Positions 1 through 9,856 of a stretch of DNA of 32,669 nt are shown one piece after another. Location of the stretch: assembly GCA_937983545.1 (NCBI GenBank), contig CALJZP010000308.1:1-32669 (forward strand), written 5' to 3'. The position numbers and the translations under genes were made by a program. Position 1 is the first letter of the stretch. The number at the start of each line of letters is the position of its first letter. This stretch comes from an uncultured Azonexus sp. (GTDB lineage Bacteria > Pseudomonadota > Gammaproteobacteria > Burkholderiales > Rhodocyclaceae). A model generated the notes under the pieces. That model was not told the origin of the DNA. It made no database searches and was given only the letters and a program-made list of their open reading frames with translations.

Positions 1-503
1 GGCGAGTTGGTGCGCATCGACAGCGCGTAGGGGTCATCCGACTTGCTGACGGCGCGGGCCTGGGCGGCGACCAGATCGACCGACATGGCGCGCGTCCGGT
101 CGGCAAGCAGACGGGAAAGATAACCGACCGCCTTGGGATTGGTCAGGATGTGGGTGTTGAAGACCTCCTGCGGGATCATCAACACGAAGCAGCGGTTGCC
201 TGCGATGACATCGGCGACGATACGGTCGCCGGTCAGCAGGGACATGACGCCGAAGACGTCGCCGGCTTCGAGTTGGGAAATCACCGAGCGCGTGCCGGTA
301 TTGTCGGTCATCGAAATCTCGGCGTGGCCCGAGATGACGACGCCGATGGTGTGGCCTTCGTCGCCGGTTTCGAGGATGGCCTCGTTGCCTTCATAAGTCG
401 CCAGGCGTGACTTGATGACGATTTCCTCGACCTTGTCGGCCGGGAAGTTTTCGAACAGTTTCACCTGCTCGAGGAAAAAACGTTTCAGATCGATTTCGCT
501 CAT
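1..503 (-). CDS. Cyclic nucleotide-binding (CRP-like) domain protein, N-terminal part; runs off the window
   Basis: Reverse-strand translation from ATG at 503: MSEIDLKRFFLEQVKLFENFPADKVEEIVIKSRLATYEGNEAILETGDEGHTIGVVISGHAEISMTDNTGTRSVISQLEAGDVFGVMSLLTGDRTVADVIAG..., a typical cNMP-binding beta-roll. No stop before position 1. Absent from the ORF track because it is truncated. Confidence 0.8.
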   Translation of the reverse strand, partial: MSEIDLKRFFLEQVKLFENFPADKVEEIVIKSRLATYEGNEAILETGDEGHTIGVVISGHAEISMTDNTGTRSVISQLEAGDVFGVMSLLTGDRIVADVIAGNRCFVLMIPQEVFNTHILTNPKAVGYLSRLLADRTRAMSVDLVAAQARAVSKSDDPYALSMRTNS

Positions 504-551
504 GCTGTTTCTCGCTTTGATCGCGTAATTTTATGGCTTCAAGACTACCAT

Positions 552-570
552 TTTGTTGCGCTGCAGCAAA
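552..570. repeat. 19-bp imperfect palindrome TTTGTTGC-GCT-GCAGCAAA
   Basis: 8-3-8 inverted repeat with one mismatch, in the divergent intergenic region between the cNMP-binding gene and the hybrid kinase. Confidence 0.5.
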
Positions 571-728
571 GTATTTGCAATTCGTCTTCAATCGCCATTC
601 CCCGTACGTGTGATCAGTCGATCTTCGGAGGAAAAAAGGGCGGAAAGAAATCCTTTCGCGTTTTCGACACGCTTGCTCTTTCGTCGTTAAGATGGCGGAT
701 TACGCTAAACGTCATATTCGGAGGCGCG

Positions 729-3452
729 ATGTCCGGCATAGCTTTTCGGGTTCGGCTTGGCGAAAGCCCGGTTGTGCTTTCTGCCGACGAGGGTTGCGTG
801 GACTTGCTCGGTTTCACGGCGGATGATTTCACGAGCGGCAAGGTGAGGCTGCACCAGCGCTTCCACGCCGGTGATGCCGATATCGTGGCGGCGCTGTTCG
901 AAGCTTCGGCTGGCGACACGGCGGGATGCTTCAATGCCCGAATGCGGCATGCGTCGGGCAAAATCCTCTGCGTCCGCGGCGAATACCGGAGATTCGCCGT
1001 CGAATCCGGCCAGGCAATGCTCGAGTTGCGCCTGGAGTCGGCCGGGACCCTGTGGGGCAAGCAGGCATCCGAGCCGATGATGGCCAATTTCGTGGCCATG
1101 ATGGAAAACACCGACGATTTCATCTTTTTCAAGGATCGCAACCACGTTCTGACCGGCGCCAGCCAGACGCTGGTTTCCCTCGCGCACCAGACCGCACATT
1201 GGCGCGACCTGCTGGGCAAGACGGATTACGAACTGTTCCCGGAAGCATATGCCGACATGTACTACCGGCTCGAGAAGCAGGTGTTTACGACAGGTCAGCC
1301 GGTGCAGGAGGTGCAGGCCTACCTGCGTAAGGACGGTCGCAAGGGCTGGGTCGACAACCGCAAATATCCCATCCGGGACGAAGCCGGGGAGATCGTCGGC
1401 CTGTTTGGCGTGGCGCGGGATATCACCGAGAAGGTGAACGCCGAGGAAGCCTTGCGCCGGGAGCGCGATTACCACCGGAACATCCTGGAAACCGTCGAAG
1501 CCATGATCATTGCCCTCGATCTCGAGGGGCGCGTCATGTCGATCAACCGGAAGGCGGGCGAGGTGCTCGGCTATCGGCCGGAAGAACTGATCGGCAAGGA
1601 TTGGTTCGAAACCTGTCTGCGCCAGAGTACGAACCCCGAAGGGCGAAGCAAGCTGTTTTATAGCGCGGTCTTCGGGGCCGAGACACGGACGGATTATTTT
1701 GAATACCCGATCCGGACGCGGGATGGCGAACAACGCCTGATTGCCTGGCACGCCTGTCCGATCCGCGATGCGAACGGGGTAGTCGTTGGCGCGGTGGGGG
1801 TCGGCGAGGACGTCACCCAGCGCCGGGCGGCGGAAATGGCGGCGGAGCAGAAACTCAGGCTCTCGCAGCAGCGGTTTGCCTCGATGTTCCACGCCAGCCC
1901 GGTTGCCGCCTCCATCGTCAGGGTGAGGGACGGTTGCTTCGTCGAGGTCAATCGCAACTACGAACGCGATTTCGGCTGGACCCCTGATGAGTTGCTGGGG
2001 CGACGGTCAACCGAGATGGGGCTCTGGCTTGACGTGGAAGACCGGGAGCAGTGGGCGGAGCGCTTGCTGCAAGAGAGGCGCCTGGTCGATTGGGAAACCC
2101 GCTGGCTGCACAAGAACGGGTCGAAGCGGCAGGTCAGCATTTCCGCCGAAGTGACCGAACTGGACGGCGAGCCGTGCATTCTCGGGTTCGTCATTGACGT
2201 CACGGAACGCCGGCGAGCCGAGCGGATTCTCCGTAATCACCATGCCGAACTGGAGCTTGAGGTGCGGGAAAGAACGGCGCAGCTGGCTGAAGCCAAGGAG
2301 GCCGCCGAAAAGGCGAGCCTCGCCAAGAGCGCATTCCTGGCCAATATGTCCCATGAAATCCGGACACCGCTCAATGCCATTGCCGGCATGGCGCACCTGA
2401 TCAGGCGGACCGGCCTGAGCGACGAGCAGGAAAGGAGGCTGGACAAGCTGGAGATGGCCAGCAGTCACCTGCTGAATATCATCAACGCGATACTCGAACT
2501 CTCGAAGATCGAGGCCGGCAAGTTCGTGCTCGAGGAGCAGACCGTCGACATGGCCGATCTGTTATCGGGCGTGGTGGCCATTTTCCGCGAGCGGGCAGCC
2601 GAGAAAGGCCTGGAAATCGCTGTCGAAACGGATGCCATCGCTTGTTCGCTGCTCGGGGATTCCACCCGCCTGAGTCAAGCCTTGATGAACTATGTTGGCA
2701 ATGCGGTCAAATTCACCGAGGCGGGGCGAATTACGGTTCGCGTCAGGAAAGTCGGGGAGGACGATGCAACGGTGACGATGCGTTTCGAGGTCATGGATAC
2801 CGGGATCGGCATACCGCAGGAGGCTGTCGGCCGTTTGTTTTCTGCCTTCGAACAAGCCGACAATTCGACAACGCGTCGCTATGGCGGTACCGGACTGGGC
2901 TTGGCCATTACCCAGAAACTGGTACGCTTGATGGGCGGTGACGCTGGCGTGAACAGCCGCGAGGGCGATGGCAGCACTTTCTGGTTCTCGGTGCGTCTGA
3001 AAAAGGCCGGTGGCGCGGCACAGGTTGCCGCGACGGAGGATGAACCGGTTTTCGATGTGCTGCAGCGGCGTTTTGCCGGTCGCCGCGTCCTGATCGTCGA
3101 TGATGAGCCGATCAACCAGGAAATAGCCCAGGTGATGCTCGAGGAGGCCGGCCTGCTGATCGATCTTGCGGACGATGGCGTTGAAGGCGTGGCGAGCGCC
3201 GGGCATAACGCCTACGATCTCATCCTGATGGACATGCAGATGCCGCGCATGGACGGCCTCGAAGCAACCCGGCGCATACGGGACATGCCCGGACGGTCGC
3301 AGGTGCCGATCCTGGCCATGACCGCGAATGCCTTCGTCGAGGACAGGGCACGTTGCCTGGCGGTCGGGATGAACGATTTCATCGCCAAGCCGATCGACCC
3401 GGCGCATTTGTATGAACTCGTCGCGCGCTGGCTGAAAGAGGCGGCGGCTTAG
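729..3452 (+). CDS. Multi-PAS hybrid sensor histidine kinase (PAS repeats, HisKA, HATPase_c, REC)
   Basis: H-box FLANMSHEIRTPLNAI; ATPase motifs MNYVGNAVKFTEAG, DTGIGIP, GGTGLGLAI; receiver VLIVDDEPINQE...LILMDMQMPRMDG...AMTAN...KP. SD GGAGG upstream. No obvious TM segments. Confidence 0.95.
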   Translation: MSGIAFRVRLGESPVVLSADEGCVDLLGFTADDFTSGKVRLHQRFHAGDADIVAALFEASAGDTAGCFNARMRHASGKILCVRGEYRRFAVESGQAMLELRLESAGTLWGKQASEPMMANFVAMMENTDDFIFFKDRNHVLTGASQTLVSLAHQTAHWRDLLGKTDYELFPEAYADMYYRLEKQVFTTGQPVQEVQAYLRKDGRKGWVDNRKYPIRDEAGEIVGLFGVARDITEKVNAEEALRRERDYHRNILETVEAMIIALDLEGRVMSINRKAGEVLGYRPEELIGKDWFETCLRQSTNPEGRSKLFYSAVFGAETRTDYFEYPIRTRDGEQRLIAWHACPIRDANGVVVGAVGVGEDVTQRRAAEMAAEQKLRLSQQRFASMFHASPVAASIVRVRDGCFVEVNRNYERDFGWTPDELLGRRSTEMGLWLDVEDREQWAERLLQERRLVDWETRWLHKNGSKRQVSISAEVTELDGEPCILGFVIDVTERRRAERILRNHHAELELEVRERTAQLAEAKEAAEKASLAKSAFLANMSHEIRTPLNAIAGMAHLIRRTGLSDEQERRLDKLEMASSHLLNIINAILELSKIEAGKFVLEEQTVDMADLLSGVVAIFRERAAEKGLEIAVETDAIACSLLGDSTRLSQALMNYVGNAVKFTEAGRITVRVRKVGEDDATVTMRFEVMDTGIGIPQEAVGRLFSAFEQADNSTTRRYGGTGLGLAITQKLVRLMGGDAGVNSREGDGSTFWFSVRLKKAGGAAQVAATEDEPVFDVLQRRFAGRRVLIVDDEPINQEIAQVMLEEAGLLIDLADDGVEGVASAGHNAYDLILMDMQMPRMDGLEATRRIRDMPGRSQVPILAMTANAFVEDRARCLAVGMNDFIAKPIDPAHLYELVARWLKEAAA

Positions 3453-4768
3453 CCGGATTGCATTGCAGGAAGGGTGGATTCGACCCGGTTTCGCCCTTCC
3501 GACTTGGCCTTGTAGAGTGCCGAATCGGCTTCGGAAATGAGCGTCCTGATGTCGATGGCCTGGCCCTGGGCGGCCGAGACGCCGGCGCTGAGCGTGATCG
3601 ACATGGGCAGGCCGGGCGTTGCGTCGACCACTGCCTGGCGTACCTTTTCGGCGACCCGGTGCATGTCCTGAAGTGCCGTGTTGGGCGCCAGGATCAGGAA
3701 TTCCTCGCCGCCCCAGCGACAGACCATATCGGAGCCGCGCACGGTGCTCTGGATCACCGTGCCGACCTGGCGCAGCACCTGATCGCCCATGAGATGGCCG
3801 TGCAGGTCGTTGATCTGCTTGAAGTGATCGATGTCGAGAAAGGCGATGCCGAGCGGCAGATTCATGCGGCGGCAGAGCTGCGCCTGGGTGTCGAGAAATG
3901 CGTTTGCTTCGCGGCGGTTGGGGAGGCCGGTCAGCGGGTCGAATGATGCCAGTTCCTGGAGCTGGAGCTCGAGTTGCTTGCGGTCGCTGATGTCGTGAAC
4001 CATGCCGACGACGCGGGCCGGCTCGCCGTTGGGAGCGAATTCGCAGACACGGCCGCGGTCGTGAACCCAGAGGTAGTGCCCGTTGCGGTTGCGCAGCCGA
4101 TAGACGGCCTCGAAGCGGGCGCGCTTGCCCTGCATGTGTTCGCTCAATACCCCCAGCACATCGGCGACGTCATCGGGATGAACGTTCAGCTTCCAGGTAT
4201 CCAGCACCGGCGCCATTTCATCGGGTCCATAGCCCAGCATGCGCTTGAGCTGCGGGCTGAAATACAGTTTCCCGGTCGCTACCTCCCAGTCCCACAGCCC
4301 GTCGATGGCTTCGTTCAGGGCGAACCAGAGCTGCTTTTCCCTGTCCTGGAGATCCTGCTGTTGCGCCAGCTGGCGCGACAGGTTGCGGGCAACGGAGAGG
4401 AAGTAGGGACGGCCCGCATGCTCGAACGAGGTGGTGAGCACCTCCACTTCGATTTCGTGACCATCGCGATGCCGGTGCCGCCCGATGAAGCGATAGCAAT
4501 CGCTGGCGCGAATGATTTCGGCGATTTCCGACCATTGCGGCAGGCCGTGGATGTCCTTTTGCAGACTGAGAACGCTGTGGTTCAGGATGTCGTCCCGCGT
4601 CATGCCGAGGCATTCCCAGGCGAGGCGGTTGGCCCAGACGATGTTCGAGGTGTCCGGGTCGATCAGATAGACGGCATCGGCCAGATGCTCGAAGAGTGTC
4701 AGCGTATCAGGCAGGGGGCCGGTTGGGGGAGGGGCTGCGGACTCGAGCATGACAAATGGAAATGACAC
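3449..4768 (-). CDS. PAS-PAS diguanylate cyclase (GGDEF domain)
   Basis: GGEEF active site (CRWGGEEFLILAPN) preceded by RGSD (RxxD I-site) at the expected 5-residue spacing; two PAS/PAC modules. Confidence 0.95.
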   Translation of the reverse strand: MSFPFVMLESAAPPPTGPLPDTLTLFEHLADAVYLIDPDTSNIVWANRLAWECLGMTRDDILNHSVLSLQKDIHGLPQWSEIAEIIRASDCYRFIGRHRHRDGHEIEVEVLTTSFEHAGRPYFLSVARNLSRQLAQQQDLQDREKQLWFALNEAIDGLWDWEVATGKLYFSPQLKRMLGYGPDEMAPVLDTWKLNVHPDDVADVLGVLSEHMQGKRARFEAVYRLRNRNGHYLWVHDRGRVCEFAPNGEPARVVGMVHDISDRKQLELQLQELASFDPLTGLPNRREANAFLDTQAQLCRRMNLPLGIAFLDIDHFKQINDLHGHLMGDQVLRQVGTVIQSTVRGSDMVCRWGGEEFLILAPNTALQDMHRVAEKVRQAVVDATPGLPMSITLSAGVSAAQGQAIDIRTLISEADSALYKAKSEGRNRVESTLPAMQSG

Positions 4769-4859
4769 ATGAGCGGGCTATTTTAGCGGTTTTTTTGTAT
4801 TGCTAAAGGATGCGTGGTCTTGTGACGACGGAAATTCAAGCTATTTGGGTAGAGGATGC

Positions 4860-7800
4860 TCATTCCGTGCCGGTCGCCTGGCCCGGCGGCTTCGCCATCG
4901 GGACATGTTTTTGTACAAGCGATGGGGAGGCGGCGAGGTCGGCCGCTCCGCTCTTGCACTTGCCATCGGCCTGCGGCCGGTCGGCGATCAGAGGCCGCAG
5001 GGCGGGCTCCATTTCCTTCAGGATCTGCACGGGAAGCGCCGAGGTGAAATCGTAGGCGGCAGCCTTGGCGCCCGGGACAAAGGCCGTGACGACGCCGTAG
5101 AAGCGGTCGCCGATGTAGAACGCGAAGGTTGCGGCGCGGTTCATGACCTTGGCGCTGCGTACGCCGCCGTCGGCCCCGATGACCTTCGAACGATGGTCGC
5201 CCGTTCCGGTCTTGCCGCCCACGGCCAAGGGCTTTTCCTCGTTGTCGCGGTAGGTGTCCTTGAGTCGCCGTGCGGTGCCGCTATTGACCACGCGCAGCAG
5301 GGCGCGGCGGGTGACCTGGGCGACTTCGGCCGGCATGACGCGCTCTCCGGCTTCCTGCTGGCGTTCGAGACGGGTTTCGAAGGGTGTGTCGGCGGCAAAA
5401 CGCAGCTGATCGATGCGCACTGTCGGGCGGCGGATGCCGTCATTGACGACGATGCCCATCAGTTCGGCAAGGGCGGCCGGGCGGTCGGCAGAGCTGCCGA
5501 TCGAGGTCGCCAGCGACGGGACCAGGTGCTCGAACGGGTAACCCAGGCGCCGCCATTCTTCCGCGATACGCTCGAAGGCGGCCACTTCGACGACGATGTT
5601 GATGCGTACCTGCTGGGCATGCTTGAAACGCGGCGCGAACAGCCATTTAGAGGCATCTCGGCGCGCTTCGACGCTGGCCGGCACGATATCTTTCAGCGTG
5701 GCTTTTGGGTGGCTTTGCAGGTGGCGAACCAGCCACAGTTCGAGCGGATGCACGCGGGCCAGGTAGCCCTGGTCGGCCAGGCTGTACTGGCGCGTGGCGT
5801 GGCTGTCGAACAGCTTGCGCAGACCGGCATCGGTACCGGCCTTGTCGCCGAGTTGTTTGCGCATGAAGGCCGAGAAGCCGGCAAAGTCACTGTTCGGCAG
5901 GACGCTCAGATAGGCCGCGGCCTGTGGAACCGGGCGGCTGGGGACGGAGTCGGCGAGGACTTCCTGACGATCCTCCGGGGCCACGTCGCGGTACTTGTGC
6001 CAGTAGGTGCGCAGGAAGCCGAGGCCCTCGCGCTCGGCGAAGCGGTTGAGGAAAGCCTGCCGGGTTTCGTCGTCGTCCTTGTCGCGCAGGCCGCGTGCCG
6101 GGGCATCGGCTGCTTCGTAGGCGTGGTAATGGACGACATCCTGCATGATGCGGACGAAGGAGAGGTTGACCGACTGTTCCAGCGCTTCGGCGACGCTCGG
6201 GTTCTTGCCGTCGTCTTCGTGCTTGAAGTTGCCGAAACGGTGGATGCCGCCACCGGTGAAAAAGGTCTCGCCGGGGCTGGCCGGGTAGCGGCGCTCCATG
6301 GCGGCTTCGAGCAGAGTTTCGAGCGAGGTGTCCGGCTTGGCACGCAGAACATCGATGGCCCAGTTGCTCAGGCGGTCGGCCGGATGGCGCGGCAGCTTGG
6401 CCAGCGCCTCGGCAGGCGTGCCGCTGTAGCGCTTGTGCAGGTCGGCGACGACCAGCAGATAGGAAACCAGGGTGCGGAATTTGGCACTGGAACCGAGGTC
6501 GAGCTTGGTGCCGGCATTGATGTCGAGCGGCTGGTCGAGGTTGTCGGCCTGGATGCGCAGGACATTGGCGGTCGGCGTGCGTTCGTAGAGCGTGAGACTG
6601 TAATTGACCAGCCTGGGATCGCCATTGGCCAGCAGGCGCGCTTCCCTGAAACCGGCGCAGGCCAGGAAGGCCGGATCGGCCAGGCGATTCAGGACGCGTG
6701 TAACGGCCTGTTGGCTGGGGCCGTCGAGGGTGGTGTGTACGCTCAGGTCGTAGCGGTCGAGGGTGTAGAGGTTTTCAACGTCCAGCAGGTCGCTGAGCGA
6801 GGTCCGGATGTCGTTGACCGCCTTGCGTTCGACGAAGGATACCTCGTCGCCGGGGCTCGCCTGACGGGCCGGGTGGATGCTCACCCGCAGCGCCGCTTCG
6901 CGCAGGTCGGCGGGGATCAGATGGTCTTCGGCAAGCAGGCGGATGTAGCTGTCGGTGAGCGCGTTGAGGCGGCCGCTGGTGTCGCCGAGCAGTCCGGAAG
7001 GGCGGCGTTGGGCGACGAAGAGCGACAGTGCCTGCTTGAAAGCGCGGGCGCGCTCGGTGAGGTCCGCGCCGGGGTCGTTCAGCAGCTGGTTAACCTTGGC
7101 GAAGTCATGGCCGTACCAGGCCCACAGGCCGTCGCCCAGGCCATTGACCTCGCCATAGCCGGGAATGCCGCCGAGCGGTACGGAGTTGATGAAATCGAGC
7201 ACGATGCGCCGGCGTGCCGGCAGGGTTTCCTCGCCATCCCGGTAGGCGCGCAGCGCGGCCGACATCATCTGGTGGAACTTGTCGTCGGTATCGTGCGTGC
7301 GGCCACCCGGCGAGTGACGGAATTTCTCGATCTGCGTCGCCAGCGTGCTGCCGCCGGCGCGACCGTTGCCGCCCAGATTGACCTGGCGCATGGCTTGTCC
7401 GGCCGCCACCCGGGTCAGGCGCCCCCAGTCGACGGCCGGGTTGCGTTTCGGCGTATTCGGGTCGAGCAGGTCGCGGTTCTCGATGAACAGCAGGGCTTCC
7501 ACCAGCACGGGCGGGATGGCCTCGAAATCGGGGTACTGGAGGCGGGGATACTGGCTGTCGTACAGCGCCTGGTCGTGACGGTCGAGAATGGTCAGTCCGG
7601 CCCGCGATTTCTCGCGGTAGATCGCAAAATGCCCTTGCCCGACGATGTCGCGGAATTCCCGGGATTGCCGTGCCTGGGCGGTGACCGCGAAGCCGGCTGC
7701 GGTCATGCGGGGCAGGAAGGCCTTGATCTGGGCGTAACCGAGGCGCTGGTCGTAGGGGCCGGCTCCGGGAAACCAGATGCCCGGATCCTCGCCGGGCTCG

Positions 7801-7982
7801 AGCTTCCAGGTGGACGCTTGCGCTATCTGGTTGAAATAGCGTGCCTGGAAATTCGATTCCTGCAACTCGATCCAGGCCAGTGTGCCGGCACCGGCGCCGA
7901 GGGCGAGAATCGTCAGTGAGAGATAGAGCTTCCAGCGGCGCGGCCGGGGTTGGGTATTTTCTTGTGGGGTGATGCTAACCAT
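4860..7982 (-). CDS. Divergent class A penicillin-binding-like protein (GT51 transglycosylase plus transpeptidase)
   Basis: N-terminal TM helix; GT51-like GGSTLATQIEKFRHS; transpeptidase-like SSAK (SxxK), SVN (SxN) and KTGTG motifs in order; 1040 aa. Confidence 0.85.
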   Translation of the reverse strand: MVSITPQENTQPRPRRWKLYLSLTILALGAGAGTLAWIELQESNFQARYFNQIAQASTWKLEPGEDPGIWFPGAGPYDQRLGYAQIKAFLPRMTAAGFAVTAQARQSREFRDIVGQGHFAIYREKSRAGLTILDRHDQALYDSQYPRLQYPDFEAIPPVLVEALLFIENRDLLDPNTPKRNPAVDWGRLTRVAAGQAMRQVNLGGNGRAGGSTLATQIEKFRHSPGGRTHDTDDKFHQMMSAALRAYRDGEETLPARRRIVLDFINSVPLGGIPGYGEVNGLGDGLWAWYGHDFAKVNQLLNDPGADLTERARAFKQALSLFVAQRRPSGLLGDTSGRLNALTDSYIRLLAEDHLIPADLREAALRVSIHPARQASPGDEVSFVERKAVNDIRTSLSDLLDVENLYTLDRYDLSVHTTLDGPSQQAVTRVLNRLADPAFLACAGFREARLLANGDPRLVNYSLTLYERTPTANVLRIQADNLDQPLDINAGTKLDLGSSAKFRTLVSYLLVVADLHKRYSGTPAEALAKLPRHPADRLSNWAIDVLRAKPDTSLETLLEAAMERRYPASPGETFFTGGGIHRFGNFKHEDDGKNPSVAEALEQSVNLSFVRIMQDVVHYHAYEAADAPARGLRDKDDDETRQAFLNRFAEREGLGFLRTYWHKYRDVAPEDRQEVLADSVPSRPVPQAAAYLSVLPNSDFAGFSAFMRKQLGDKAGTDAGLRKLFDSHATRQYSLADQGYLARVHPLELWLVRHLQSHPKATLKDIVPASVEARRDASKWLFAPRFKHAQQVRINIVVEVAAFERIAEEWRRLGYPFEHLVPSLATSIGSSADRPAALAELMGIVVNDGIRRPTVRIDQLRFAADTPFETRLERQQEAGERVMPAEVAQVTRRALLRVVNSGTARRLKDTYRDNEEKPLAVGGKTGTGDHRSKVIGADGGVRSAKVMNRAATFAFYIGDRFYGVVTAFVPGAKAAAYDFTSALPVQILKEMEPALRPLIADRPQADGKCKSGAADLAASPSLVQKHVPMAKPPGQATGTE

Positions 7983-8236
7983 CTGAGGGGCGAGGCATGT
8001 TGGTTATGGGTAAGGACGACTGTCACGATACTTGCCTGGCATGCTGCCTGGCGTTGATCGGTCTCGTCGGGCTGACCTGCTTTCGGTTTGACTGCATGGT
8101 AAATCGGTTTCGCATAACGTGTACGGCCAGCCCCGATGCCGGACATGAAAAAAGTTGGCAGAATGCCGCGTTTGCCGGGATGGCATTGGCGGCAATCGTT
8201 TGAGTCCGGCTTCCGGCTTGCTCGTGGCGAGGGGCT

Positions 8237-9193
8237 TCAATAGAGCGGTGCGGGAAGAGGCAGCGGGGTTTCGTGGCTTGCCGGCGTGTCGCCGAGCAGG
8301 AAGCTGACCGAGCGATCGACCACTTCTCCCGCGCGAAGAATACGGCGATGTCCCAAGCCGCCGGTGGGCCACAGGGTCGCGCCGGGCCATGCCTGGCTGG
8401 CCAGACGACTGTTGGCGAACGGAACCTCGCGGTCGCCTTCGTCATGGATGAACAAGGCAGCTTGCTTCAATCGCGGCGCCAGAGAGAGCAACTCGACGTC
8501 ATCCCAGCGCAGGCCGATGCGCTGTTCGAGGCGGTACTGCATTGCCGAGCGAAGTATTTCCGGGAGTCCAAGCTGCCTGGCGAAAAAATGCGAGTAGGCG
8601 GTTAGCGAGGCCGGCGGAGCGATGAGCACGACCCGTAAATCGGGTGTTGCCTTCAATTCGCGGCTGATTGCCAGTGCCAGCGCGCTGGCGCCGAAAGAGT
8701 GGCCGATCAGGCCGGCCAGCATGCCGCCTTCGGATTCGATCAGGCGGGCAATGTGACCGATGCTCGCGGCGAAATCGACGATGGTCGCCTGCCGGCCGCA
8801 GCTGACCCCATGCCCCGGCTGGTCGAACAGCCAGACCTGGAATCCTGCCGCGAGCAAGGCGGGAACGAAAGCTTGTCCCTGGCTGCCGCGACCGCCCCAG
8901 CCATGACTGAATATCACGGCGGGCGATCCACTGGGGCCGAAGCGCCAGCAGGCGAGGCTACCCTCTGCGTTCCGGATGGCATGGTGCCGGCCTGACTGAA
9001 GGAATGGTGTTTTCTCCGCCTTACGGGAATGCCGAGGCGGCGTGATGAAGCGACGAGCGGTTGTTCGGGCAATCCAGCGCGGTGCCAGGCGAATGCCGAT
9101 GCCGGCCAGTGCCGCACCGGCTGTGCGAACAATTAATGAACGAACGGTCGTGCTATTTTGTGGTGCGAGATCGAGCAGTGCAGAGGCGTTCAT
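8237..9193 (-). CDS. Alpha/beta hydrolase
   Basis: Nucleophile elbow IGHSFGASA; HGWGGRGSQ oxyanion-like loop; SD AGGAG upstream of ATG at 9193. Confidence 0.85.
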   Translation of the reverse strand: MNASALLDLAPQNSTTVRSLIVRTAGAALAGIGIRLAPRWIARTTARRFITPPRHSRKAEKTPFLQSGRHHAIRNAEGSLACWRFGPSGSPAVIFSHGWGGRGSQGQAFVPALLAAGFQVWLFDQPGHGVSCGRQATIVDFAASIGHIARLIESEGGMLAGLIGHSFGASALALAISRELKATPDLRVVLIAPPASLTAYSHFFARQLGLPEILRSAMQYRLEQRIGLRWDDVELLSLAPRLKQAALFIHDEGDREVPFANSRLASQAWPGATLWPTGGLGHRRILRAGEVVDRSVSFLLGDTPASHETPLPLPAPLY

Positions 9194-9218
9194 GAGGAGA
9201 CTCCTGGGGAAGTGACTG

Positions 9219-9848
9219 TCAGGTGGTGCTGGCGGATGGTGATCGAGCGCAATCGATCAACCGTTGAAAAGCGGCTTTGGCCCGGTTCCCTGTCTCGGCG
9301 TCCTGATAGAGGCTGTGGTTGCGATAGCACGCGGCCACGATGCCGAACAGTTCAAATGCGAACTGTTCCGGGGTGACGGCTCCGGAAAACTCCCCCGATT
9401 CGATGGCTGCCTGCACATTGCCGGCGACTTCGCGATCCAGTCGTCGCATCTGGTGCGCAACGGCATCGCGCATCGGGCCCGGTTGATCATCGAATTCGCT
9501 CATGGCCGACATCATCGGGCAGGCCTTGAGTCCGCAGCGCTCCGTCCATAGCAGCCAGTTGACGAATAGCAGGTTCAGGCGCTGTGTGCCGGCTGGCGCT
9601 GCAAGAGAAGGCAGATAGGCGGTTTCGGTGAAGCGGCGGACCACCTCGTCGAGCGTGGCTAGCTGCAGTTCTTCTTTCGAACCGAAATGGGCGAACAGAC
9701 CGCTCTTGGACATGCCCGTCAGGGCTGCCAGGCTGCCAATGGTCAACGCGTCGAAGCCCTGCGTCGCCGATTGCCGGACGGCAATGTCGAGAATCGCGGC
9801 ACGGGTTTCCTCGCCTTTACGGGCGATGCGTTTGTGATGGCTGGGCAT
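9219..9848 (-). CDS. TetR/AcrR family transcriptional regulator
   Basis: N-terminal HTH: TRAAILDIAVRQSATQGFDALTIGSLAALTGMSKSGLFAHFGSKEELQLATLD. Confidence 0.93.
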   Translation of the reverse strand: MPSHHKRIARKGEETRAAILDIAVRQSATQGFDALTIGSLAALTGMSKSGLFAHFGSKEELQLATLDEVVRRFTETAYLPSLAAPAGTQRLNLLFVNWLLWTERCGLKACPMMSAMSEFDDQPGPMRDAVAHQMRRLDREVAGNVQAAIESGEFSGAVTPEQFAFELFGIVAACYRNHSLYQDAETGNRAKAAFQRLIDCARSPSASTT

Positions 9849-9856
9849 GAATCAAT

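Noticed and set aside
4782-4807. TTTAGC...GCTAAA repeat upstream of the diguanylate cyclase
   Set aside because: Short 6-bp arms with a 14-nt loop; no clear function.
4800-7919. 1039-aa plus-strand ORF antisense to the PBP gene
   Set aside because: Shadow ORF typical of high-GC coding DNA; low-complexity Gly/Ala/Val/Gln/Arg composition, no recognisable domain, and the opposite frame encodes a clear PBP.
7997-8203. 68-aa Cys-rich plus-strand ORF in the PBP/hydrolase gap
   Set aside because: No SD, no family resemblance; cannot be distinguished from chance.
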